Shown: positions 29,437-36,974 of the stretch, piece after piece
How the letters are laid out: each line of letters starts with the position of its first letter
Numbering within the stretch: position 1 is the stretch's first letter
Origin: Mucilaginibacter sabulilitoris
GTDB lineage: Bacteria; Bacteroidota; Bacteroidia; Sphingobacteriales; Sphingobacteriaceae
Assembly: GCF_034262375.1 (NCBI RefSeq)
Contig: NZ_CP139558.1
Location: forward strand, 496,001-560,000
DNA length: 64,000 nucleotides
Reading direction: 5' to 3'
Position numbers and translations under genes: made by a program
Notes under the pieces: model-generated
What the model saw: only the letters and a program-made list of their open reading frames with translations
Database searches by the model: none
Told to the model about the DNA's origin: nothing

Positions 29437-30732
29437 ATGAAAAATAAATTATTCAGGTTGGCGGCGGCATTTACAGTATTGCTGGTAAGCATAACGCTTT
29501 ATGCGCTGAAACCGGCTGCTGAGGTAATACCCGATGCCGATAATGCGGGTTTAAAACTGCCCGCCGGATTTGGTGCTTTAAAAGTAGCCGAAACCGCCGC
29601 CAAGGCCAGGCATTTAGTAGTTACACCGCAAGGGGATATCTATGTAAAACTGGCTAAACCCAATAAAGAGGGTAAAAGCATTTTGGTATATCACGAGGGG
29701 GCCAATGGCAAAGCGGAGTTTAAAACAAGCTTTGGTAACTATGGCGGTACAGAGGTTTGCTTAAAAAACGGCTATCTGTATGCGTCTTCCAATACTGAAG
29801 TATTCCGGTATAAAGTGAATGATCAGAATGAAGTGATCAACCCTGATCAGCCCGAAAAAATAATCACCGGTTTAAAGGCTGGCCGCCAGCATGAAACCAA
29901 ATCTTTTACGTTGGATAATGACGGTAATATTTATGTAAACATAGGCGCTTGGTTTAACTCATGCCAGGAAAAAGACCGTGGGTTCCATTCGCCGGGTATA
30001 CCGGGTTGCCCTATACTGGATTCGATGGGCGGCGTGTGGCAGTTTAAAACTGATAAATTAAATCAAACCTATGGCGATGGTGTAAGGTATGCGACGGGGT
30101 TAAGGAACATGGTGGGCATGGACTGGAACCAGCAGGACAACCAGCTTTTTGTAATGCAACACGGACGGGATAACCTCAACAGTTCATGGCCCGAGCTATA
30201 TACCACCAAACAATCTGCCGAGTTACCGGCCGAGTGTTTATACGCGTTAAAAAAGGGTGATAATGCGGGCTGGCCATATATGTACTATGATCAAATTCAA
30301 CACAAAAAGATACAGGCGCCCGAATATGGCGGCGATGGCAAGAAAGAAGCCGACGCCAAATTTATAGATCCCGCGATGGCATATCCGGGCCACATGGCGC
30401 CCAATGCCTTGTTGTTTTACACAGGTAACCAGTTCCCTGAAAAATACAAGAACGGTGCTTTCATCGCATTTCATGGTTCATGGAACCGGGCCCCCGAACC
30501 GCAGGCAGGGTATTTTGTGGTTTTTCAACCGTTTAAAAATGGTAAACCCGATGGCGCCTGGGAAGTATTTGCCGACGGCTTTTCGGGCTCACCAGAAAAA
30601 ACCGCTGCCGGTCGTGCAGATCATCGCCCTTGCGGTTTGGCTCAGGGTTCGGACGGTTCGCTGTATGTTACCGATGATTCAAAAGGAACTATATACCGGA
30701 TTATCTACACTAAAAAGCAACAGTTAAAATGA
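29437..30732 (+). CDS. PQQ-type soluble sugar (sorbosone/aldose) dehydrogenase-like beta-propeller
   Basis: A 431-residue secreted protein of the glucose/sorbosone dehydrogenase family, six-bladed propellers that use PQQ to oxidise the anomeric carbon of sugars to lactones in the periplasm. The N-terminus has a signal peptide. 'AGRQHETKSFTLDNDGNIYV' (His152) sits where these enzymes keep their catalytic base. 'YATGLRNMVGMDW' (Arg223) matches the conserved xGxRN site, and further blades end in 'GFSGSPEKTAAGRADHRPCGLA' and 'GSLYVTDDSKGTIYRI'. The stop overlaps the start of a cytochrome c gene by 4 bp, so the two are translationally coupled and the cytochrome is the likely electron acceptor. No PQQ biosynthesis genes are in the window. 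Confidence 0.85.
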   Translation: MKNKLFRLAAAFTVLLVSITLYALKPAAEVIPDADNAGLKLPAGFGALKVAETAAKARHLVVTPQGDIYVKLAKPNKEGKSILVYHEGANGKAEFKTSFGNYGGTEVCLKNGYLYASSNTEVFRYKVNDQNEVINPDQPEKIITGLKAGRQHETKSFTLDNDGNIYVNIGAWFNSCQEKDRGFHSPGIPGCPILDSMGGVWQFKTDKLNQTYGDGVRYATGLRNMVGMDWNQQDNQLFVMQHGRDNLNSSWPELYTTKQSAELPAECLYALKKGDNAGWPYMYYDQIQHKKIQAPEYGGDGKKEADAKFIDPAMAYPGHMAPNALLFYTGNQFPEKYKNGAFIAFHGSWNRAPEPQAGYFVVFQPFKNGKPDGAWEVFADGFSGSPEKTAAGRADHRPCGLAQGSDGSLYVTDDSKGTIYRIIYTKKQQLK

Positions 30733-31166
30733 AAAAATGCTTAATCATTATCTGTTTTATTTTTAGCTGTGTGCAATTAATAGCCCAGGTTAAAACCAAA
30801 CCTAAAACGCATCCAGGATCAACTTTACCCGCCACGGCGGTGAGCGGTAAAGCCATATATGATAAATATTGTTTAACCTGCCACCAGGCAGATGGGGGCG
30901 GCGTGCCTAACATGAACCCGCCGTTAATTAAAACATCCTATGTACTGGGTGATAAGTCACGCCTGATAAAAGTTGTACTTAATGGATTTGCGGAAAGCGT
31001 TGATATCGACGGCGAATCATATTCAAATGTGATGCCTGCTCATGATTTTTTGAAAGATCAGGAAATCGCCGCCGTGTTAACCTACGTCAGGAAAAATTTT
31101 ACCAATAAAGCACCAGCCATAAGCTCCTCACAGGTAAAGGCAGTAAGGGCTACCAATAAAAAGTAA
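30729..31166 (+). CDS. Periplasmic mono-haem c-type cytochrome
   Basis: A 145-residue class I cytochrome c. The signal peptide ends about LIAQ (residue 20). There is one haem-binding site, CLTCH (Cys48, Cys51, His52), and a probable axial Met102 in 'SNVMPAHDF'. The 'AIYDKYCLTCHQADGGGVPN' opening is typical for cytochromes that accept electrons from periplasmic dehydrogenases. Its start overlaps the stop of the sugar dehydrogenase gene (ATGA), so it is very probably the electron carrier for that enzyme. GH105 follows after 31 bp. Without the lipid anchor seen in some relatives, it may be soluble. Confidence 0.92.
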   Translation: MKKCLIIICFIFSCVQLIAQVKTKPKTHPGSTLPATAVSGKAIYDKYCLTCHQADGGGVPNMNPPLIKTSYVLGDKSRLIKVVLNGFAESVDIDGESYSNVMPAHDFLKDQEIAAVLTYVRKNFTNKAPAISSSQVKAVRATNKK

Positions 31167-31197
31167 AACGCATCTCACTTAATCAAATCAATAAATT

Positions 31198-32415
31198 ATG
31201 AAATCATTTTTATACCTATTGCTCATCGTCTGTTCAACTACGGTATTTGGGCAAAGCACCAATACTGAAGAGGTAATTCGCCGGGTTGCCAATAATGTAG
31301 TTCAAAACACCTCATTTAAATTCATCAATACCAATACCAAAGAAAAATACGATTCAACCAAAGGCCTGGCATCATCTCCGGATATTAAAGCTGACAGCAG
31401 GTACAATAAATGGGCTTATGTAAATGGTGTTTTAACCATTGGCATGATACAAACCGCGGATGTACTTGGTGACAAAAAATACTCGGATTATTCCCAGCAC
31501 AATTTTTCATTCATTTTCGATAACCTGGCTTATTTTGAAGCGCTGCGCAAGGCCAAAGCACCTAAAGTAGAGTATGGTGCGGTTTTTAATATCAGCAACC
31601 TTGATGCCTGCGGGGCCATGTCTGCCGGGCTATTTGATGTGGATGCCCTGGCAAACAGGAAAGACTATAAAGCCTATTTAAACAGATCGGCAGATTATAT
31701 TTTAACTAAACAGATGCGCCTGCCCGATGGCACACTTTCGCGCCCTACCCCACGAAACATGACCCTTTGGGCCGATGATATGTTTATGAGCATCCCGTTT
31801 TTAGCACGTATGGGGAAACTTACCGGCGACAGTAAATATTTTGATGATGCCATTAAACAGGTAGAGAACTTTAACAAATATCTTTATGATCCAACCACAG
31901 GCCTTTTCTTTCATAATTACTATTCTGATGATCAAACCAACGGCGTAGGGCACTGGGGGCGTAGTAACGGCTGGATAGCCATGGCAACGGTACAACTGCT
32001 GAATAATTTGCCTGCAAACCACCCCAAACGCCCGGAGGTGATCAAATTACTGTTAAGGCAAATTGTTGGTTATGCCCGTTACCAGGACCAAACCGGATTA
32101 TGGCATCAACTGTTAGATAAACCAGACTCTTACCTGGAAACATCAGTTACGGCCATGTTCACTTATGCCGTAGCCAGGGCGGTTAATCAGGGCTGGATCA
32201 ATGAAAAATATATTGCCATAGCCAACGAAGGATGGAAGGGCTTAACCTCTAAAATTACAGCCGACGGACAGATACAGGATGTTTGTATCGGTACTAATAT
32301 GGATACTGATATTAAATTTTACTACACCCGGCCAACCGAATTGAACGATACTCATGCCATTGGCGCGGTTTTATTAGCAGGAACGGAGATACTTAAAGCT
32401 GAAAGGAAAAAGTAA
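31198..32415 (+). CDS. GH105 unsaturated rhamnogalacturonyl/glucuronyl hydrolase
   Basis: A 405-residue secreted (alpha/alpha)6-barrel enzyme of GH105. The family removes the 4,5-unsaturated uronic acid left at chain ends by pectate or rhamnogalacturonan lyases. The signal peptide ends TVFGQ. Motifs: 'KWAYVNGVLTIGMIQ', 'RNMTLWADDMFMSIPFLARMG' with the key acid in the Asp193-Asp194 pair, and 'GHWGRSNGWIAMA', all hallmarks of GH105. Its presence implies that lyases act on the same glycan, yet locus C contains none; the PL6 of locus A or genes outside the window would have to supply them. The GH28 start lies 2 bp after the stop. Confidence 0.93.
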   Translation: MKSFLYLLLIVCSTTVFGQSTNTEEVIRRVANNVVQNTSFKFINTNTKEKYDSTKGLASSPDIKADSRYNKWAYVNGVLTIGMIQTADVLGDKKYSDYSQHNFSFIFDNLAYFEALRKAKAPKVEYGAVFNISNLDACGAMSAGLFDVDALANRKDYKAYLNRSADYILTKQMRLPDGTLSRPTPRNMTLWADDMFMSIPFLARMGKLTGDSKYFDDAIKQVENFNKYLYDPTTGLFFHNYYSDDQTNGVGHWGRSNGWIAMATVQLLNNLPANHPKRPEVIKLLLRQIVGYARYQDQTGLWHQLLDKPDSYLETSVTAMFTYAVARAVNQGWINEKYIAIANEGWKGLTSKITADGQIQDVCIGTNMDTDIKFYYTRPTELNDTHAIGAVLLAGTEILKAERKK

Positions 32416-32417
32416 CC

Positions 32418-34019
32418 ATGTACAGATCAGCCAGGTTGTTTTTGGTTGCTGCCTTTGCTTTAGCATGTAACTTAAGTGCATTTGCTGCTGATGTGGATAT
32501 TGCCAGCTATGGGGCTGTAGGTAACAGTACTACATTAAATACAGCAGCCATTCAAAAAGCAATTGATGCTTGTTATAAAAGCGGTGGAGGTAAGGTTATT
32601 ATCCCTTCGGGCACATTTTTAACCGGTACTATAGCGCTGAATGATAACATTACCCTGCAGCTAAAAAAAGGCGCCGTGCTTTTAGGGAGTACCGATGTTA
32701 ACGATTACCAAAACCTTGACCCGTTTGTTGACGGATTGGGTATTAGTGTGGGTTGGGCTTTGGTTGTAGCGGTTGATAAAAAAAACATAGGTATTGAGGG
32801 CGAAGGTATTATTGACGGTCAGGGATCAAAACTTAAGGCGCAGCAAATATTAACCGATACCCGACCGGAATCACAACGCTGGGGACGGCGCCCGTTTTTA
32901 CTGCGGGTTGTACGTTGCCAGAATGTTTCTGTACAGGGTGTTACCCTGAATTACTCGGCTGCCTGGACATCGCATTACTTTCAATGTAAGCGGGTAAACA
33001 TCAAGAATGTAAAAATTGTAAGCAGGGGAGTTGCGCATAATGACGGTATGGATATAGACGGCTGCCAGGATGTTACCATTAAAGATTGCGATGTGGTAAG
33101 CGGGGATGACGCCCTGTGTTTTAAAACAACATCGAGTAAAATGGCCTGTAAGGATATTGTAATTTCTGGTTTGAGATTAAAAAGTGGTCAGGGAGCTATT
33201 AAGATCGGAACGGAATCAATGGCGGCATTTGAGCATATCAGTATCTCAAAATGTTACATTTATGATACCACTAACGGCGGTATCAAGCTGCTTTCGGTAG
33301 ATGGCGCGCAGATCAGGGATATCAACATCAGCGATATTACCATGGTGGAAGTAAAAACACCAATGCTTATCCGTTTGGGTGCAAGGCTAAGTGTATTCCG
33401 CAAAGATCAGGATAGACAGCAACCAATAGGGTCACTTGAAAATGTAACCATTCGCAATGTAAAGGCAAAGGCCGCTGATAATGCCCAGTTAATGCCACCA
33501 TCGGGTATCCTGATAACCGGTATCCCGGATCATCCCATCAAAAACCTGACCCTGGAGAACATCGAAATAAACCTGGCTGGTGGCGGGAACGCCGAAAATG
33601 CCAGGCAGGTTGTACCCGAGGCAATTGATAAATATCCGGAAGTGAAAACCTTTGGTCCGCTGGTGCCTGCTTATGGCGTTTGGGCCCGGCATGTTGACGG
33701 ATTAAAGCTGCGTAATGTGAAATTCACTTTAAGCCATAATGACCTGAGGCCGGCCTTTATCTGTGAGGATGGTAAAAACATTGAATTGAACACCTGGTCA
33801 ATTCCGGAAACAACCGGTGCCCAGGCGGTAGTGAGGTTAGAGAATGTAGCAGGGGCCACCATCAACAGCAATACGGTAACCGGATCTGCAGATGCATTTG
33901 TGCGTGTGGAAGGTAGTGCGAGCCGGGATGTACATATTTTGAAAAACAAGCTCCCGGGTATACCAAAAAAGGTAGAGCTGTCTGCTGATCTGAAGGCCGG
34001 AACAACTGTTTTGGATTAG
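32418..34019 (+). CDS. GH28 hydrolase, second copy in locus C
   Basis: A 533-residue secreted GH28 enzyme. The signal peptide ends SAFAAD and the domain opens 'DIASYGAVGNSTTLNTAAIQ'. Catalytic signatures are 'HNDGMDIDGC' and 'SGDDALCFKTT', followed by 'GAIKIGTESMAAFE'. The protein is a different GH28 subgroup from the one at 27870: 'RMRAPEGTPVGSL' there becomes 'RLSVFRKDQDRQQPIGSL' here. Two complementary activities on a pectic backbone are therefore likely. The frame is almost contiguous with the GH105 gene (2 bp gap), and the six-hairpin gene follows after 28 bp. Confidence 0.92.
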   Translation: MYRSARLFLVAAFALACNLSAFAADVDIASYGAVGNSTTLNTAAIQKAIDACYKSGGGKVIIPSGTFLTGTIALNDNITLQLKKGAVLLGSTDVNDYQNLDPFVDGLGISVGWALVVAVDKKNIGIEGEGIIDGQGSKLKAQQILTDTRPESQRWGRRPFLLRVVRCQNVSVQGVTLNYSAAWTSHYFQCKRVNIKNVKIVSRGVAHNDGMDIDGCQDVTIKDCDVVSGDDALCFKTTSSKMACKDIVISGLRLKSGQGAIKIGTESMAAFEHISISKCYIYDTTNGGIKLLSVDGAQIRDINISDITMVEVKTPMLIRLGARLSVFRKDQDRQQPIGSLENVTIRNVKAKAADNAQLMPPSGILITGIPDHPIKNLTLENIEINLAGGGNAENARQVVPEAIDKYPEVKTFGPLVPAYGVWARHVDGLKLRNVKFTLSHNDLRPAFICEDGKNIELNTWSIPETTGAQAVVRLENVAGATINSNTVTGSADAFVRVEGSASRDVHILKNKLPGIPKKVELSADLKAGTTVLD

Positions 34020-34047
34020 AATTAAATGAACAATAAGCATACATAGC

Positions 34048-36105
34048 ATGAAGGTAAATACATACAAAATATTTTTAGGCTTGCTGGTTTTTCTGCTACC
34101 CCGCCTGGTTTATGCCCAGCAGACCGCTCTGCCTGCGCAAACAGACCGTTGGGTCATCCAAGCAGATGGCAGTATTAAATGGACTGTTAACGGCAGACTC
34201 CCACATACCGATCATATTGAAATGTCAGGAGAAAAAGTGTCAGTATGGGTGCTGTACGGTATCGATAGCGCGGGCAGATCGTCTGTTTCACGCACGGTGG
34301 TATTTCCCACCTTCAGGATGCTGCCTGACGGCACACGTACACATATTGATTACACATTCCAGGATAATGAGCTGCCGCGTTTTTTGATTAATAACCGCCA
34401 ATTGAAAACTGATCTGGCAAGCGGAAAAAAATCCGGCGATCTGACCTATAATATCAAAAGCATCAGCCATAAAGGCATCATGCGAATAAGCGCTACCTCA
34501 GGTAACCCGGCACTGGTAAAAATTGACCGGAGTATTTTTCCTTCCGTGGATAAGCCTATGGTTATTGAAAAATTTGTTTTTACCAATATAACCGATAAGC
34601 CCGTAACGGTTACCATGCAATACATGAGGCGCGAAGAAAGAACCGATAGCGCTAAAAGCAAAGTAAGGCCGCATACGGTGATCATGGGCTCTGTTGATCA
34701 TGGTAGCAGGGTGGTAGAGTCCGGCGCTAAAACTACCTTCTCGGTTTATTACCTGGCGACGGATTTCCCGACCCAACACGTTAAAATAGATGCGGACGCC
34801 GAAGAGAAAGCCCGCGAAAAACGCGTGAACACCATTTTAACCCCATTGCAATTGCAAACACCCGATACTTTATTGAATACTGCCTTTGCATTTGCCAAGA
34901 TCCGGGGTACCGAAAGTATTTACAAAACCAAAGTCGGGTACCTGCATAGTCCTGGTGGCTTGGCCTATTATGCGGCCATCTGGGCCAATGATCAGGCGGA
35001 GTATATCAGTCCGTTCTTTGCATTCCTGGGCGATAGCGTAGGTAACCTTTCGGCTATGAACTGTTACCGTCTGTTTGCCAAATACATGAACCCTGAATAT
35101 AAACCTATCCCCAGCTCCATTGTAGCTGAGGGCGACGCGGTTTGGAAAGGGGCAGGCGACAGGGGTGACCAGGCCATGATTGCTTATGGCGCTGCCCGTT
35201 ATGCCCTCGCTTATGGTCATCCGGATTCTGCCAAAAGGTTGTGGCCGCTTATTACCTGGTGCCTGGAATTTAGTCGCCGGAAATTGAACGATCAGGGTGT
35301 GGTAAACTCCGATCATGACGAACTGGAAGGGCGCTTCCCATCAGGCAAAGCCAATCTTTCAACCAACAGTCTTTATTATGACGCGCTGATATCCGCGGCA
35401 TATCTCGGGAAGCAATTACATCAGCCCAAAACACAAATTGATGGATACCTGAAACAGGCCGCAGAACTAAAAAGCAACATCGAAAAGTATTTCGGGGCAA
35501 ATATTGAAGGTTTTGACACTTACAAATATTACGAAACCAATGATGTGCTGCGCGCCTGGATCTGCCTGCCACTTACCATGGGCATTTTTGACAGGAGCGA
35601 AGGAACCATTAATGCCTTATTTTCACCACGATTATGGACTGCCGATGGCTTAGCTACGCAAGCCGGAAAAGAAACCTTCTGGGACCGCTCCACCCTGTAC
35701 GCGCTCCGCGGCGTATTGCAAGCAGGTAAAACTGAAAAAGCGATGGATTACCTGCGTTATTATTCGCGCCGGAGGTTGCTTGGCGAACACGTGCCATACC
35801 CGGTAGAGGCTTATCCTGAAGGTAATCAAAGACATTTATCAGCCGAGAGCGGCCTCTATTGCCGCATATATACCGAAGGTTTGTTTGGTATGCGCCCCAC
35901 CGGTTTTACCACCTTTAATTGTACGCCACGGCTGCCAAAAGAATGGAACGAAATGGCGCTCAATAATATACATTCATTTGGCCATGTGTTTAGTCTTAAG
36001 GTTACCAGACAAGGCAAAGAGAAGCTATTGATCACTATTACAGAAGGCAGCAGATCAATAAAATACAAGATAAATGATGGTAGTACGCAGTCCGTTCAAC
36101 TATAA
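34048..36105 (+). CDS. Secreted six-hairpin glycosidase-like protein of unassigned family
   Basis: A 685-residue secreted protein; the signal peptide ends VYAQQ. The N-terminal ~260 residues look like a beta-sandwich. The C-terminal part looks like an (alpha/alpha)6 toroid of the six-hairpin superfamily, with conserved-looking segments 'AAIWANDQAEYISPF', 'GAGDRGDQAMIAYGAARYA', 'VNSDHDELEGRFPSG' and 'SAESGLYCRIYTEGLFG'. The acidic residues in these segments are candidates for catalysis. I could not place it in a numbered GH family. The layout recalls GH63/GH78/GH127-type two-domain enzymes. Being the sixth gene of a tight operon next to GH28, GH105 and GH95, it is probably a side-chain hydrolase. 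Confidence 0.65.
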   Translation: MKVNTYKIFLGLLVFLLPRLVYAQQTALPAQTDRWVIQADGSIKWTVNGRLPHTDHIEMSGEKVSVWVLYGIDSAGRSSVSRTVVFPTFRMLPDGTRTHIDYTFQDNELPRFLINNRQLKTDLASGKKSGDLTYNIKSISHKGIMRISATSGNPALVKIDRSIFPSVDKPMVIEKFVFTNITDKPVTVTMQYMRREERTDSAKSKVRPHTVIMGSVDHGSRVVESGAKTTFSVYYLATDFPTQHVKIDADAEEKAREKRVNTILTPLQLQTPDTLLNTAFAFAKIRGTESIYKTKVGYLHSPGGLAYYAAIWANDQAEYISPFFAFLGDSVGNLSAMNCYRLFAKYMNPEYKPIPSSIVAEGDAVWKGAGDRGDQAMIAYGAARYALAYGHPDSAKRLWPLITWCLEFSRRKLNDQGVVNSDHDELEGRFPSGKANLSTNSLYYDALISAAYLGKQLHQPKTQIDGYLKQAAELKSNIEKYFGANIEGFDTYKYYETNDVLRAWICLPLTMGIFDRSEGTINALFSPRLWTADGLATQAGKETFWDRSTLYALRGVLQAGKTEKAMDYLRYYSRRRLLGEHVPYPVEAYPEGNQRHLSAESGLYCRIYTEGLFGMRPTGFTTFNCTPRLPKEWNEMALNNIHSFGHVFSLKVTRQGKEKLLITITEGSRSIKYKINDGSTQSVQL

Positions 36106-36130
36106 TTTTCAAATCAATAATGGAAAGGTA

Positions 36131-36973
36131 ATGAAACAGTTTTTTAAATATATATTGGCTGCCGTGGTGGCCATAATGGTTCAAAACACTCTTGCGCAAA
36201 CCCATCAGCTGGAAAAACTTTGGGAAACCGATACTGTTGTACGGGTTCCGGAATCTGTTTTGCCCGATCTTAAAAAAGGGGTATTGTTTGTATCAGAAAT
36301 TGAGGGCAATCCAAACGCGGTTGACGGTAAGGGTGGCGTTGCTAAAATTGGTTTAGATGGAAAGATCATCAATCTTGATTTCACCACCGGCTTAAACGCC
36401 CCTAAAGGACTTGGGCACTTTGGTAATGAATTATACGCTGCCGACCTGTCGGAAGTGGTGGTTATTGATATCAATACCGGAAAGGTTAAAAACAAAATCG
36501 TGGTTGACAGCGCCAAGGCCCTGAATGATATTACTGTAAACGATAAAGGGATTGTTTATGTATCAGACAGTAAAACAAAAAAGATACATCGTATTGAAAA
36601 TGGAAAAGTAAGCACGTTTTTAACAAATGTGGGCGGCGTAAACGGACTTAAAGCTGTTGGTGCCGACCTTTATATTCTGGGTGGGCAAAAATTTATGAAA
36701 TCAGATAGCCAGGGAAATTTAACACAGGTAGCCATGCTAAGTTGCGGCGGGGATGGTATTGAACCTGTAGGTAATGGCGATTTCCTGATCACCTGCTGGT
36801 CGGGCCATATATATTACGTTACCGCCGCGGGTAAAATAGAAACCCTGCTCGACATACAGGAGAAAAAGGTGAACACGGCCGATCTGGCCTATGATAACGT
36901 AAAACACATTTTATATGTGCCTACATTTTGGGGCAATAAAGTAATGGCTTATAAATTAATAACTACCAAATAG
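36131..36973 (+). CDS. SMP-30/gluconolactonase-like periplasmic beta-propeller
   Basis: A 280-residue secreted propeller when started at 36131 (MKQFFKYILA), which gives a good signal peptide ending TLAQ; the open frame from 36074 overlaps the previous gene. SMP-30-family lactonases bind a divalent metal through Glu, Asn and Asp. Candidates here are 'VPESVLP' (Glu), 'ALNDITVNDKG' (Asn-Asp), and 'CGGDGIEPVG' (Asp). Such enzymes hydrolyse sugar lactones to aldonic acids, which is the step after a PQQ sugar dehydrogenase. That link to the dehydrogenase and cytochrome in the same operon is inference; some propellers of this look have other roles. GH95 starts 1 bp after its stop. Confidence 0.65.
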   Translation: MKQFFKYILAAVVAIMVQNTLAQTHQLEKLWETDTVVRVPESVLPDLKKGVLFVSEIEGNPNAVDGKGGVAKIGLDGKIINLDFTTGLNAPKGLGHFGNELYAADLSEVVVIDINTGKVKNKIVVDSAKALNDITVNDKGIVYVSDSKTKKIHRIENGKVSTFLTNVGGVNGLKAVGADLYILGGQKFMKSDSQGNLTQVAMLSCGGDGIEPVGNGDFLITCWSGHIYYVTAAGKIETLLDIQEKKVNTADLAYDNVKHILYVPTFWGNKVMAYKLITTK

Positions 36974-36974
36974 C

